DNA of 64,000 bases, taken from positions 744,001 through 808,000 of the forward strand of contig NZ_JABMKW010000020.1 of assembly GCF_013204795.1 (NCBI RefSeq), read 5' to 3'. Under the pieces are notes generated by a model, which saw nothing but the letters and a program-made list of their open reading frames with translations, was not told the origin of the DNA and did not search any database. The DNA comes from Pedobacter panaciterrae (GTDB lineage Bacteria; Bacteroidota; Bacteroidia; Sphingobacteriales; Sphingobacteriaceae). Made by a program: the position numbers and the translations under genes. Positions 34,311-42,223 of the stretch are shown here, in pieces; position 1 is the first letter of the stretch; each line of letters starts with the position of its first letter.

Positions 34311-35684
34311 TTAAAGATCACTAATTACTTTGTATTTTGGAACTAATGTTTTCATTATTACCCAAGCCACCAGGTAGGCAACAGCACATATTGTAAACAT
34401 AATTGTGTAGCCGGTTTCAATATGCCCTAGAGCCTTATAATGGTCAAATAACCCACCACCCAGTTTTGTCATAACAACACCGCCAAGGCCGCCAAGCATA
34501 CCACCAATACCTACAACAGAACCAATTGCTTTTTTAGGAAACATATCTGAAACTGTGGTAAACAGGTTTGCCGACCATGCCTGGTGCGCAGATGCACCAA
34601 CACCAATTAACAATACAGGCATCCAGAAAGATATATGGCCCAAAGGCTGTGCAGCAAGCACAACAAGCGGAATTACCGCAATCATTAACATTGCTTTCAT
34701 ACGGCCGTCATATGGTTCATATCCCTTTTTAATAAAATACATTGGGAACCAGCCACCGCCAATACTTCCAACCATTGTCATGCTGTACAATACCGCTAAT
34801 GGGAGCATGATCTGAGTATCCATCATGCCATACTGATCTTTCAAATAAGCAGGCAACCAGAACAGGAAGAACCACCAAACACCATCCGTCATGAATTTAC
34901 CTACAGCAAAAGCCCAGGTTTGTCTGTATGTAAGGAGTTTAAACCACGATACTTTTGTTTCTTCAGCTACACCTTCACTATTGATCACTCTGGTATCAAC
35001 ATCATCTGCTTTTATGTAAGCAAGTTCTTCGGCCGAAAGTCTTTTTTGTTCTTCAGGTTTTTCATAGTATTTATACCAAAATATAAGCCACAAGAAACCT
35101 ATTGCACCTATAAATAAAAAGGCGGCTTCCCAGCCCCATTTTGCTGCAATAAACGGGACACTTAAAGGTGCTAATACCGCACCAATATTGGTACCTCCGT
35201 TAAAAAATCCGGTAGCAAAAGATCTTTCCTTTTTAGGAAAATACTCTGCAGTAGCTTTAATTGCAGCCGGAAAATTCCCAGCCTCGCCAAATCCCAATAC
35301 TGCTCTGGCAACCATAAAACCTACAATAGAAACAGAGGCAACGCCAATACCCATAAAGCCAAGTACTGTGGAAATGCTTTGACCTATTGGAATAGCAAAG
35401 GCGTGTATAACTGCACCTACCGACCAAATAATGATGGCCCAGGCATATCCTTTTTTAGTTCCAAGTTTGTCGATTATCCGCCCTGCAAAAAGCATCGATA
35501 TAGCGTAAACAAATTGAAAAACAGAAGCAATGTTTGCATAGTCGCTGTTGCTCCAGCCAAAAATCTCTTCTAAATGTGGTTTAAGTAAGCTTAACACCTG
35601 TCGATCAAGATAATTCACAGTAGTTGCGAAAAATAATAATGCACAGATAGTCCACCTGTAATTACCTACTTTTTTTTCGTTCAT
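34311..35684 (-). CDS. exuT: MFS hexuronate transporter (ExuT-like)
   Basis: A 457-residue, 12-helix major facilitator of the anion:cation symporter type. The opening YRWTICALLFFATTVNYLDRQVLSLL and the conserved GFGEAGNFPAAIKATAEYFPKKERSFATG loop are characteristic of ExuT. Family knowledge: proton-coupled uptake of galacturonate or glucuronate across the inner membrane. It lies between uxaB and gapN with 34-base gaps on both sides, in one transcription unit. The specific substrate is inferred from the operon. Confidence 0.9.
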   Translation of the reverse strand: MNEKKVGNYRWTICALLFFATTVNYLDRQVLSLLKPHLEEIFGWSNSDYANIASVFQFVYAISMLFAGRIIDKLGTKKGYAWAIIIWSVGAVIHAFAIPIGQSISTVLGFMGIGVASVSIVGFMVARAVLGFGEAGNFPAAIKATAEYFPKKERSFATGFFNGGTNIGAVLAPLSVPFIAAKWGWEAAFLFIGAIGFLWLIFWYKYYEKPEEQKRLSAEELAYIKADDVDTRVINSEGVAEETKVSWFKLLTYRQTWAFAVGKFMTDGVWWFFLFWLPAYLKDQYGMMDTQIMLPLAVLYSMTMVGSIGGGWFPMYFIKKGYEPYDGRMKAMLMIAVIPLVVLAAQPLGHISFWMPVLLIGVGASAHQAWSANLFTTVSDMFPKKAIGSVVGIGGMLGGLGGVVMTKLGGGLFDHYKALGHIETGYTIMFTICAVAYLVAWVIMKTLVPKYKVISDL

Positions 35685-35718
35685 TATATTTGGTTTAGTA
35701 TTTGGTTGGGTTGTTTTT

Positions 35719-37215
35719 TTATTTTGTTTTGGCTAGTGCTTCTGTAATGCCAAAGGTTTTTATGTTGTTATAATTTTCTTCTACTGTTTTAATAAAATCT
35801 TTAAGGCCTGGCAGGTCGGTTTCCCATAACTGCTGATCTGACAATACTGAGTTTACATACTCAGCTTCGTCAAGCTTGCTTTTTTCATAGAAATAAGCAG
35901 CCTGATCGTCAGTAATCAGGTATTCCTTACCATCGTATTGCCCAAAGTACTGATTTTCTTCCTTTTTTTGAGTTCTCATGAAACATAAGAATGCAGCAAA
36001 ACCGAAAGCGATACTTGATGGAACCTTATTAAATAGCTTATAATATTGAGTTAAAACAGGTAATATCCTTATTTTCATTTTCATGGTATACTGAAAAGTG
36101 ATATTGATCCATAAATGTTTAATGTATGGATTTGCAAACCTGTCCAGAACCGCGGCCGAAAAAACCATGGCCTCATCGCCCGGAACTTCGTAAGGTATTG
36201 CAGGCACAATTTCCGATTGCATTACCTTTACGATATAGCTTTTTATGGCTTGATCGGCCATTGCATTTGCTACGGTATCTATACCAGCTAAATAGGCAAT
36301 CCCAGATGATAAGGTATGAGAACCGTTTAACAGCCTTACCTTTAGCTCTCTGTAAATTTCGATATCAGGTTTTACAATTACCCCCTTATCTGCCTCCTTA
36401 AAGCTTAATAGCTTGGCAACTTTTTCGTCACCCTCAATAGCCCATAAACGATAAGGTTCAGCCATGATCAACAAGTTATCACTGTAACCTAACTGTTCCT
36501 CTAGCTTTTCTAAAGTTGCGACATCAGGCTTACCGGGAACAATCCTATCAACCAGAGAATTGCAGAAATGAGCATGCGCTTTTAGCCAGCTTACAAATTC
36601 AGGTTCAAGCTTATTAAATTCGGTAAGTTCAAATACAATTGACTCTAATTTTTTTCCGTTTTCAGGAATTAGTTCTGTAGCAATAATCACAATATCAGCA
36701 GCATTGGTATCGCCAAGCGCTTTATATCGTGCATACAACACTGCTAATAGCTTTGCCGGAAAAGAAACTGGAGGAGCTAAATCAATGCTTTCTTTTAATA
36801 AGCTAATACCAACCTCCGTTGTATTGGAGACAACAACCTGTAACGCGGGACTTTGTCCGATTTTAAGTATATCGCTCCACTCCTTGTCGGCCGATAAAAC
36901 TCTGCTGATGGACGAGGATATAATATTCTCTTTAACAGTTTGTCCGTTCTCCAGACCCCTTACGCTGATTGTATACAATCCATTTTGCTCATTAAAATCT
37001 TTAAGGTCGCCTTTACTGGTCGATTTAACAACAGCTACCCTGCCATTAAACAAACCCTTACGGTTTGCTTTATCAATAAAATAATCTGGAAGCCCGCGTA
37101 GTAAAACACCGGTTCCAAACTGCAATACCTTTTCAGGAAGATTTAATAATGTGTTATCAGGAATGATAACGTTTTCATTTTTTAGGTTCTTTAAAATATC
37201 TTTAGAAATAGTCAT
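35719..37215 (-). CDS. uxaB: Tagaturonate reductase (altronate oxidoreductase)
   Basis: A 498-residue enzyme of the mannitol dehydrogenase superfamily. UxaB landmarks are VLQFGTGVLLRGLPDYF (NAD-binding N-terminus), IATELIPENGKKLES, RIVPGKPD, EPYRLWAIEGDE and the catalytic-region KVRLLNGSHTLSSG. Family knowledge: it reduces D-tagaturonate to D-altronate with NADH in galacturonate catabolism. The related UxuB, which acts on fructuronate, has different signatures. It is the first gene of the operon; a LacI-type box lies 75 bases upstream. Confidence 0.9.
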   Translation of the reverse strand: MTISKDILKNLKNENVIIPDNTLLNLPEKVLQFGTGVLLRGLPDYFIDKANRKGLFNGRVAVVKSTSKGDLKDFNEQNGLYTISVRGLENGQTVKENIISSSISRVLSADKEWSDILKIGQSPALQVVVSNTTEVGISLLKESIDLAPPVSFPAKLLAVLYARYKALGDTNAADIVIIATELIPENGKKLESIVFELTEFNKLEPEFVSWLKAHAHFCNSLVDRIVPGKPDVATLEKLEEQLGYSDNLLIMAEPYRLWAIEGDEKVAKLLSFKEADKGVIVKPDIEIYRELKVRLLNGSHTLSSGIAYLAGIDTVANAMADQAIKSYIVKVMQSEIVPAIPYEVPGDEAMVFSAAVLDRFANPYIKHLWINITFQYTMKMKIRILPVLTQYYKLFNKVPSSIAFGFAAFLCFMRTQKKEENQYFGQYDGKEYLITDDQAAYFYEKSKLDEAEYVNSVLSDQQLWETDLPGLKDFIKTVEENYNNIKTFGITEALAKTK

Positions 37216-37290
37216 GTTGAAATTTCGCTCTGTCTAAAACAATTCTACATAAATATTATAAAGAATGAATGTTTTAAGAGGAAATTATTT

Positions 37291-37307
37291 ACGCAATCGT
37301 TATCGTT
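37291..37307. promoter_or_regulatory. Candidate LacI-type operator before uxaB
   Basis: ACGCAATCGTTATCGTT lies 75 bases before the uxaB start and is shared with the kdgK promoter (14 of 17 identical). It is imperfectly palindromic around a central CG. Confidence 0.6.
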
Positions 37308-37337
37308 ACAATTGCCCGCTAAATCTGTAAAAATGTA

Positions 37338-38210
37338 CTATCCAAAAAGATCACTGCTCAAATAGCGGTCGCCCCTATCGCATGCAATAAACACAATTAG
37401 TCCTGATTCCAGTTCTTCGGCCAATCTTAATGAACAGGCAAGTGCCCCACCGGTACTCATACCTGCAAATATGCCTTCCACTTTAGCAAGTTTACGTGCA
37501 AAATCTGTGGCTTCCTGCTGTGAAACATCCATTACCCTATCTACCCTGCTCGGATCAAAGATCTTTGGCAGATAAGCCTCTGGCCATCTTCTGATTCCTG
37601 GTATTGATGATTCTTCAGTTGGCTGACAACCTATAATCTGTATATCCGGGTTCTTTTCTTTTAAAAACATAGAATTACCCATAATACTGCCGGTTGTGCC
37701 CATGGAGCTTACAAAGTGGGTAATCTGCTGATTGGTGTCTTTCCAAATCTCAGGACCGGTGGTTTTATAATGGGCCAGGTAGTTATCTGGATTTGAAAAC
37801 TGGTTTAACAAGAAATAACCTGGTTGGACGCCTTTCTCCTCTGCATAATCCCTGCATACTTCAATAGATTCAAGCAAAGTAACCTTTGCCCCGTATGCTT
37901 CCATGGTTAGGGTACGTTCACGTGTTGAATTAGAAGGCATTACCAGCTCAATCTCCAGATCATATATAGACGCAATCATCGCTAAGGCAATACCTGTATT
38001 ACCGCTTGTAGCTTCAATCAGTTTTGTTCCTTTTTTAATATCTCCGCGATCTATTGCACTGCGGATCATATTTAATGCTGCCCTATCTTTTACACTGCCT
38101 CCGGGATTGTTCCCTTCCAGCTTGGCAAAAATCTTAACGTTCGGATTAGTATGTAACCTCTGAATTTCTACAAGTGGTGTGTTTCCAACAAACTCAACAA
38201 TATTTCCCAT
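37338..38210 (-). CDS. cysM: Cysteine synthase (CysM/OASS-B type)
   Basis: A 290-residue PLP enzyme, short as in CysM. The PLP lysine is in NNPGGSVKDRAA (Lys41). The substrate loop is EATSGNTGIALAM, and the phosphate-binding segment is SSMGTTGSIMG. Family knowledge: it condenses O-acetylserine with sulfide or thiosulfate to cysteine or S-sulfocysteine in the cytoplasm. The upstream gene is serine acetyltransferase (50-base gap), so the two steps are paired. CysK is the alternative, but length and sequence favour CysM. Confidence 0.92.
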   Translation of the reverse strand: MGNIVEFVGNTPLVEIQRLHTNPNVKIFAKLEGNNPGGSVKDRAALNMIRSAIDRGDIKKGTKLIEATSGNTGIALAMIASIYDLEIELVMPSNSTRERTLTMEAYGAKVTLLESIEVCRDYAEEKGVQPGYFLLNQFSNPDNYLAHYKTTGPEIWKDTNQQITHFVSSMGTTGSIMGNSMFLKEKNPDIQIIGCQPTEESSIPGIRRWPEAYLPKIFDPSRVDRVMDVSQQEATDFARKLAKVEGIFAGMSTGGALACSLRLAEELESGLIVFIACDRGDRYLSSDLFG

Positions 38211-38260
38211 TATTAAACTACGCTTTTCTCTGATTTACAATTTTATTAACGACTCTAATT

Positions 38261-39070
38261 TTAAGGTTGCTTGGTTTCGATAACCTTAACTGCCGACTGA
38301 TGATATACGGTTGAATGTGGGGGCACGCTTTTAGTTAACCAAACGTTTCCACCTATAATACAATCGTGCCCGATAACGGTATCGCCACCTAAAATGGTTG
38401 CGCCCGAATAAATAATTACGTGATCTTCTATAGTTGGATGCCTTTTTATGCCCACCATGTATTTCTCTACGCTTAATGCGCCAAGAGTTACGCCCTGATA
38501 CAGCTTTACATAATTTCCGATAACGGTAGTTTCTCCAATAACGAGGCCCGTACCGTGGTCAATATAAAGGTACTCGCCTATTACCGCACCGGGGTGAATA
38601 TCTATACCGGTAATGGAATGCGCATATTCAGTAAGGATTCTGGGTACAATAGGAATTTCGGCTTGCAACAAAGCATGTGCAATCCTGTACAAGGCAATTG
38701 CAAGGAAACCGGGGTAACTTCTGATAATTTCAAACTCACTTTTAGCAGCCGGATCGCCTTCCAGAATTGCAGAAATATCTGTATTCATCCTTCTGTACAA
38801 CTCTGGTACACTCTCAAAAATCTTTCTGGCTATTCCTTCATTATCGCTATGCTCACAAGCTTTGGTGGCATTTAATATCCTTACCAGCTCTTTTTCTTGC
38901 TTTAAAAAGAAACGCTTAATCTCATTAATTGAATAATCTGGCGAGGTTAAACGCTCTGGATACAACAAATTCATTAAATTCATTGCCCATTCAGCAACTT
39001 CCTGATTGGATGGTACAGCCTCAATTTGAAGCTGTTTATTATATATATGAAGATAAAATTCCTCGTTCAT
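38261..39070 (-). CDS. cysE: Serine O-acetyltransferase
   Basis: A 269-residue protein with a helical N-terminal half and a C-terminal left-handed beta-helix of hexapeptide repeats. The active-site region IDIHPGAVIGEYLYIDHGTGLVIGETTVIG and YQGVTLGALS is diagnostic. Family knowledge: it transfers acetyl from acetyl-CoA to serine, the committed step to cysteine, and usually forms a complex with cysteine synthase. It is the first gene of the cysE-cysM pair, starting 75 bases after the helicase gene. Confidence 0.93.
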   Translation of the reverse strand: MNEEFYLHIYNKQLQIEAVPSNQEVAEWAMNLMNLLYPERLTSPDYSINEIKRFFLKQEKELVRILNATKACEHSDNEGIARKIFESVPELYRRMNTDISAILEGDPAAKSEFEIIRSYPGFLAIALYRIAHALLQAEIPIVPRILTEYAHSITGIDIHPGAVIGEYLYIDHGTGLVIGETTVIGNYVKLYQGVTLGALSVEKYMVGIKRHPTIEDHVIIYSGATILGGDTVIGHDCIIGGNVWLTKSVPPHSTVYHQSAVKVIETKQP

Positions 39071-39145
39071 TTTAAGAGTGATGTTTGATTTTAGTGTAAA
39101 GAAATGAAATTAATCACAATCCTGCTAATTTCATTGTTTAAGTGA

Positions 39146-41053
39146 TTAAAAACCGACAAACTCCCATGCGCTTATATAGGCGTTACATTGTTCAGCATAG
39201 CTGATAAAATCAGAATAAAATACTGATCTGGTGAGTGTAGCACTATCACCAATAACAACCAGTTTCTTTCTGGCCCTTGTCATGGCCACGTTCATTCTTC
39301 TGGTATCGGCCAAAAATCCTATTGCACCATCTGTATTGCTTCTGGTTAAGCCAATGTAAACGATGTCTCGCTCCTGCCCCTGGAAACTATCAATGGTATT
39401 AATGCTGATTTTACTCCTGTACACCATTAATTCTTCAGATCCTGTGATCAGGTCATTAAGTATAGCGATCTGTTGTTTATATGGCGAGATAATGGCTATT
39501 GTAGGAAAGTCGGCAACCGTATAATGGTCGTTCAATTTAGCAACCAGTTGGGTTAAATGTTTTAATAAAAACACAGCCTCTTCGGGGTTGGTGGTACTGG
39601 TTCCTTCCAGTTTCTCGTCAAAACCACAACCTGCAGTATCTATAAATTCTAGTGGAGGTTCTTCGGCAAACAGCAGCCTGTTGGCCACGTTGGGATGCGC
39701 GGTTAATTTATTTTTATAGAATACTGAAGATGGATAGCCCATGATTTGTGTATTCATTCTGTACTGCTCCTCTAACAAAACAACAGCTTCGGGATGCATT
39801 ACAGTGCATTTTTCCATTAGGGTATTGCTTAGGCCGTCTTTTGCCGCCTGTGTAGATTTAATGGTTGGTGGCAGCTGACAATGATCGCCGGCCAATACTA
39901 CCTTTTCTGCCTTTAATATTGGCACCCAGCAAGCAGGTTCCAAAGCTTGTCCGGCTTCATCAATCACAACGGTTTTATACTTAACGTCTCTAACGGTATA
40001 ATGGTTGGCGCCAATTAAGGTAGCAGTAATGACCTGGGCTTTTGCCACAACATCATCAATAATATATTGCTCTGCATTGTTCACCTCTTTCATTATTTTG
40101 TGCGCCTCATTAAACAGTGCTTTGCGTTGTTGCTGCTCTGCACGACCAAAATTGCGCTTATACTTATGGGCCATATTCTTGTACTCATTGGCCTGTTTTT
40201 TAAGCGAACGCAGATCTTTGGTTGCACTATGTTCAGCAACTTTACTATCCATAGTTAAGGATGCCAAACGTTCAGAAACCCTTGCCGGATTACCCACACG
40301 CAATACATTTAGTCCTTCTTCGGCAAGCTTTTCACTTAACAAGTCTACAGCTGTGTTACTTGGTGCAACAACTAGTACTTTCTCACCATCTTTAGCAATT
40401 AAAGCTTTAATGGCCTGTACAAGTGTGGTTGTTTTACCTGTTCCCGGCGGCCCATGAACTATAGCAAGTTCTTGTGCCTGCAAGATCTTGTTAACTGCTT
40501 TTTGCTGAACAGGGTTTAGCTGAGGGATAACGATATTTGTTAAACTGGTATCAAACGTAGGTGCCTTTTGCCCTGTTAATACATCGGTTAATACTGAATC
40601 TGCAGCTTTCTCTTTTGGTTTCTGCGCTTGTTTAAGCGCATTCTGCATTTCATTATAGCTATTGTCGTCAAACAGCAGGTCTATACCCAATTTACCATCG
40701 CTGGCCCAATCGGGCAGTTCTTCTGTCAGTAGTGTTATTTTTAGCTTGTTTCCACTCTGGTGGCTAATTGTTCCTTCAACCCTGTCATTTTTAGGGTCGT
40801 GATTAGAGAACAAAACTGCCGATGCACCAAACCTAAGCTGGTGCGAAATATCATGATGGGTAGTACGTTCCACCTCTACCGTAAGGTAATCGCCCCTACC
40901 CGTTTCAGAACCACGAATAGCAATGGGATACCATGTTAATCCATTTTCACGACGATCAGTTACTGAGGCTGATGCGGTCAATCGCAGGTAAGAATCAAGA
41001 TCTTCCTGCCGCTCAATTTTAAGTAAATCGAGGAGCTTTTTAAAATACTCCAT
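39146..41053 (-). CDS. SF1 helicase of the UPF1/IGHMBP2 type
   Basis: A 635-residue ATP-dependent helicase. An N-terminal beta-barrel region (about 15-130) precedes Walker A GPPGTGKTTTLVQ (201-213). Then come DEAGQALEP (motif II), AGDHCQLPPTI (motif III), INTIDSFQGQERDIVYIGLTRSN (motif V) and VAMTRARKKLVVIGD (motif VI). Family knowledge: 5'-3' unwinding of RNA or DNA. The start codon overlaps the DUF3037 stop by one base (TAATG), so it is translationally coupled to that gene and to the HipA-like kinase upstream. Confidence 0.93.
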   Translation of the reverse strand: MEYFKKLLDLLKIERQEDLDSYLRLTASASVTDRRENGLTWYPIAIRGSETGRGDYLTVEVERTTHHDISHQLRFGASAVLFSNHDPKNDRVEGTISHQSGNKLKITLLTEELPDWASDGKLGIDLLFDDNSYNEMQNALKQAQKPKEKAADSVLTDVLTGQKAPTFDTSLTNIVIPQLNPVQQKAVNKILQAQELAIVHGPPGTGKTTTLVQAIKALIAKDGEKVLVVAPSNTAVDLLSEKLAEEGLNVLRVGNPARVSERLASLTMDSKVAEHSATKDLRSLKKQANEYKNMAHKYKRNFGRAEQQQRKALFNEAHKIMKEVNNAEQYIIDDVVAKAQVITATLIGANHYTVRDVKYKTVVIDEAGQALEPACWVPILKAEKVVLAGDHCQLPPTIKSTQAAKDGLSNTLMEKCTVMHPEAVVLLEEQYRMNTQIMGYPSSVFYKNKLTAHPNVANRLLFAEEPPLEFIDTAGCGFDEKLEGTSTTNPEEAVFLLKHLTQLVAKLNDHYTVADFPTIAIISPYKQQIAILNDLITGSEELMVYRSKISINTIDSFQGQERDIVYIGLTRSNTDGAIGFLADTRRMNVAMTRARKKLVVIGDSATLTRSVFYSDFISYAEQCNAYISAWEFVGF

Positions 41054-41439
41054 TATAAAAGCACAAGCTGTTCGTGAAGCTTATTAAGCGTTTCCATTGC
41101 ATCTTTACAAAATCCGGGATGTACTTTTGATGCCTGCACAACAGTACTCCGTGTAGCAGTAAGCCATCTAAAGCGCGAGGCGGCATCCAATTTACCAATG
41201 GGACCACTATCCTTTTCTCCTGCACAAATGCGCTCAAAAGCTATAAGGTTGGCTTTTAGCACATCACAATCCAGGTCAGCCTTAAATACTTCGAGCCTGC
41301 TTTCATCTAAAGAGATCAACGCTTTTAAAAACTTTTGTTTTGCACAATACAATACCACACCCACATTAATGAATTCTTCGCGTTCAACCCTTGGAACCAC
41401 ACGAATAACGGCGTACTCAAATAAGTGACTCTCTTGCAT
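41053..41439 (-). CDS. DUF3037 protein
   Basis: A 128-residue protein with the family opening LFEYAVIRVVPRVEREEFINVGVVLYC and the segment KFLKALISLDESRLEVF, matching DUF3037. Function is unknown. It overlaps the upstream HipA-like gene by 23 bases and the downstream helicase by one base. The DUF3037 and HipA_2 pairing is known from other bacteria and suggests a kinase with its partner or adaptor, but no role has been shown here. Confidence 0.85.
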   Translation of the reverse strand: MQESHLFEYAVIRVVPRVEREEFINVGVVLYCAKQKFLKALISLDESRLEVFKADLDCDVLKANLIAFERICAGEKDSGPIGKLDAASRFRWLTATRSTVVQASKVHPGFCKDAMETLNKLHEQLVLL

Positions 41440-42214
41440 TTTGTGCTTCTTTTACAAAAACCTCTGAATTAGCAACCCTTGAAATCAAGAATTGACTATA
41501 AACCTGCCTGCGTTCTTCTGTAGTTTCCTGACCAGATTCATCTATCAACCACTGATCCGGAATTAATGATACAATTGATGTGATCAGTTCGTTCGTCAGG
41601 ATTGCCTTAAATGCTGTATCAACTTCCTCTAGCTCACTTGCCTGTGGCAATAATACATGATCCTTAACCAGTGCAAACGGCCTTACAGCTTGTTCCTCCC
41701 AGTTTAGCATTGAATGATGGAAGTATAAAGATGCGCCATGGTCTATCAGCCACAACTCTTTATGCCAGATCAGCATATTGGTGTTGCGCGCAGTACGATC
41801 CATATTGGTTAATAAACAATCTAACCATACAATTTGTGACGCTAACTTAGCATCAACAGTAGTAACCGTTGGATCGAATGTTATTGCTCCGGAAAGATAA
41901 TGCAAAGCTAAATTTAAGCCGATACTGGCTTTAAGCAGGTCTTGAATTTCTTCATCAGGCTCGGTACGGCCAAAGGCCTCGTCTAAATTTGCAAAAACTA
42001 TTTCGGGCACTTTAAATCCAAGTGCCCTGGCAATTTCGCCTCCAATAATTTCTGCAATAAGGGCTTTTACACCCTGTCCGGCGCCCCGAAACTTCAATAC
42101 ATATAGAAACTCGTCGTCGGCCTCTGCAATGGCAGGCATGGAGCCTCCTTCGCGCAAAGGCGTTACATATCGAATTACATTAACAGTCCTCAATTGAGGA
42201 TGGATTTTATTCAT
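41417..42214 (-). CDS. HipA-like kinase-domain protein (HipA_2)
   Basis: A 265-residue protein lacking the HipA N-subdomain-1 and resembling PF20613. Catalytic features are WLDCLLTNMDRTARNTNMLIW (Asp139 and Asn144, the D..xxN pair) and LWLIDHGASLYF (metal-binding Asp158). An N-terminal lysine candidate is in YVLKFRGAGQG. Family knowledge: HipA kinases phosphorylate proteins such as tRNA synthetases, some as toxins. It starts 9 bases after the GH20 stop and overlaps DUF3037 by 23 bases. The kinase target is unknown. Confidence 0.83.
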   Translation of the reverse strand: MNKIHPQLRTVNVIRYVTPLREGGSMPAIAEADDEFLYVLKFRGAGQGVKALIAEIIGGEIARALGFKVPEIVFANLDEAFGRTEPDEEIQDLLKASIGLNLALHYLSGAITFDPTVTTVDAKLASQIVWLDCLLTNMDRTARNTNMLIWHKELWLIDHGASLYFHHSMLNWEEQAVRPFALVKDHVLLPQASELEEVDTAFKAILTNELITSIVSLIPDQWLIDESGQETTEERRQVYSQFLISRVANSEVFVKEAQNARESLI

Positions 42215-42223
42215 GCCACGAAA

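Noticed and set aside
36126..36401. Open frame opposite uxaB
   Set aside because: It is fully inside uxaB on the other strand and is Pro/Leu/Arg-rich with no family resemblance.
42187..42200. 14-bp perfect palindrome TCCTCAATTGAGGA inside the first codons of the HipA-like gene
   Set aside because: A few 14-bp palindromes are expected by chance in 64 kb, no second copy was found, and it lies in coding sequence.
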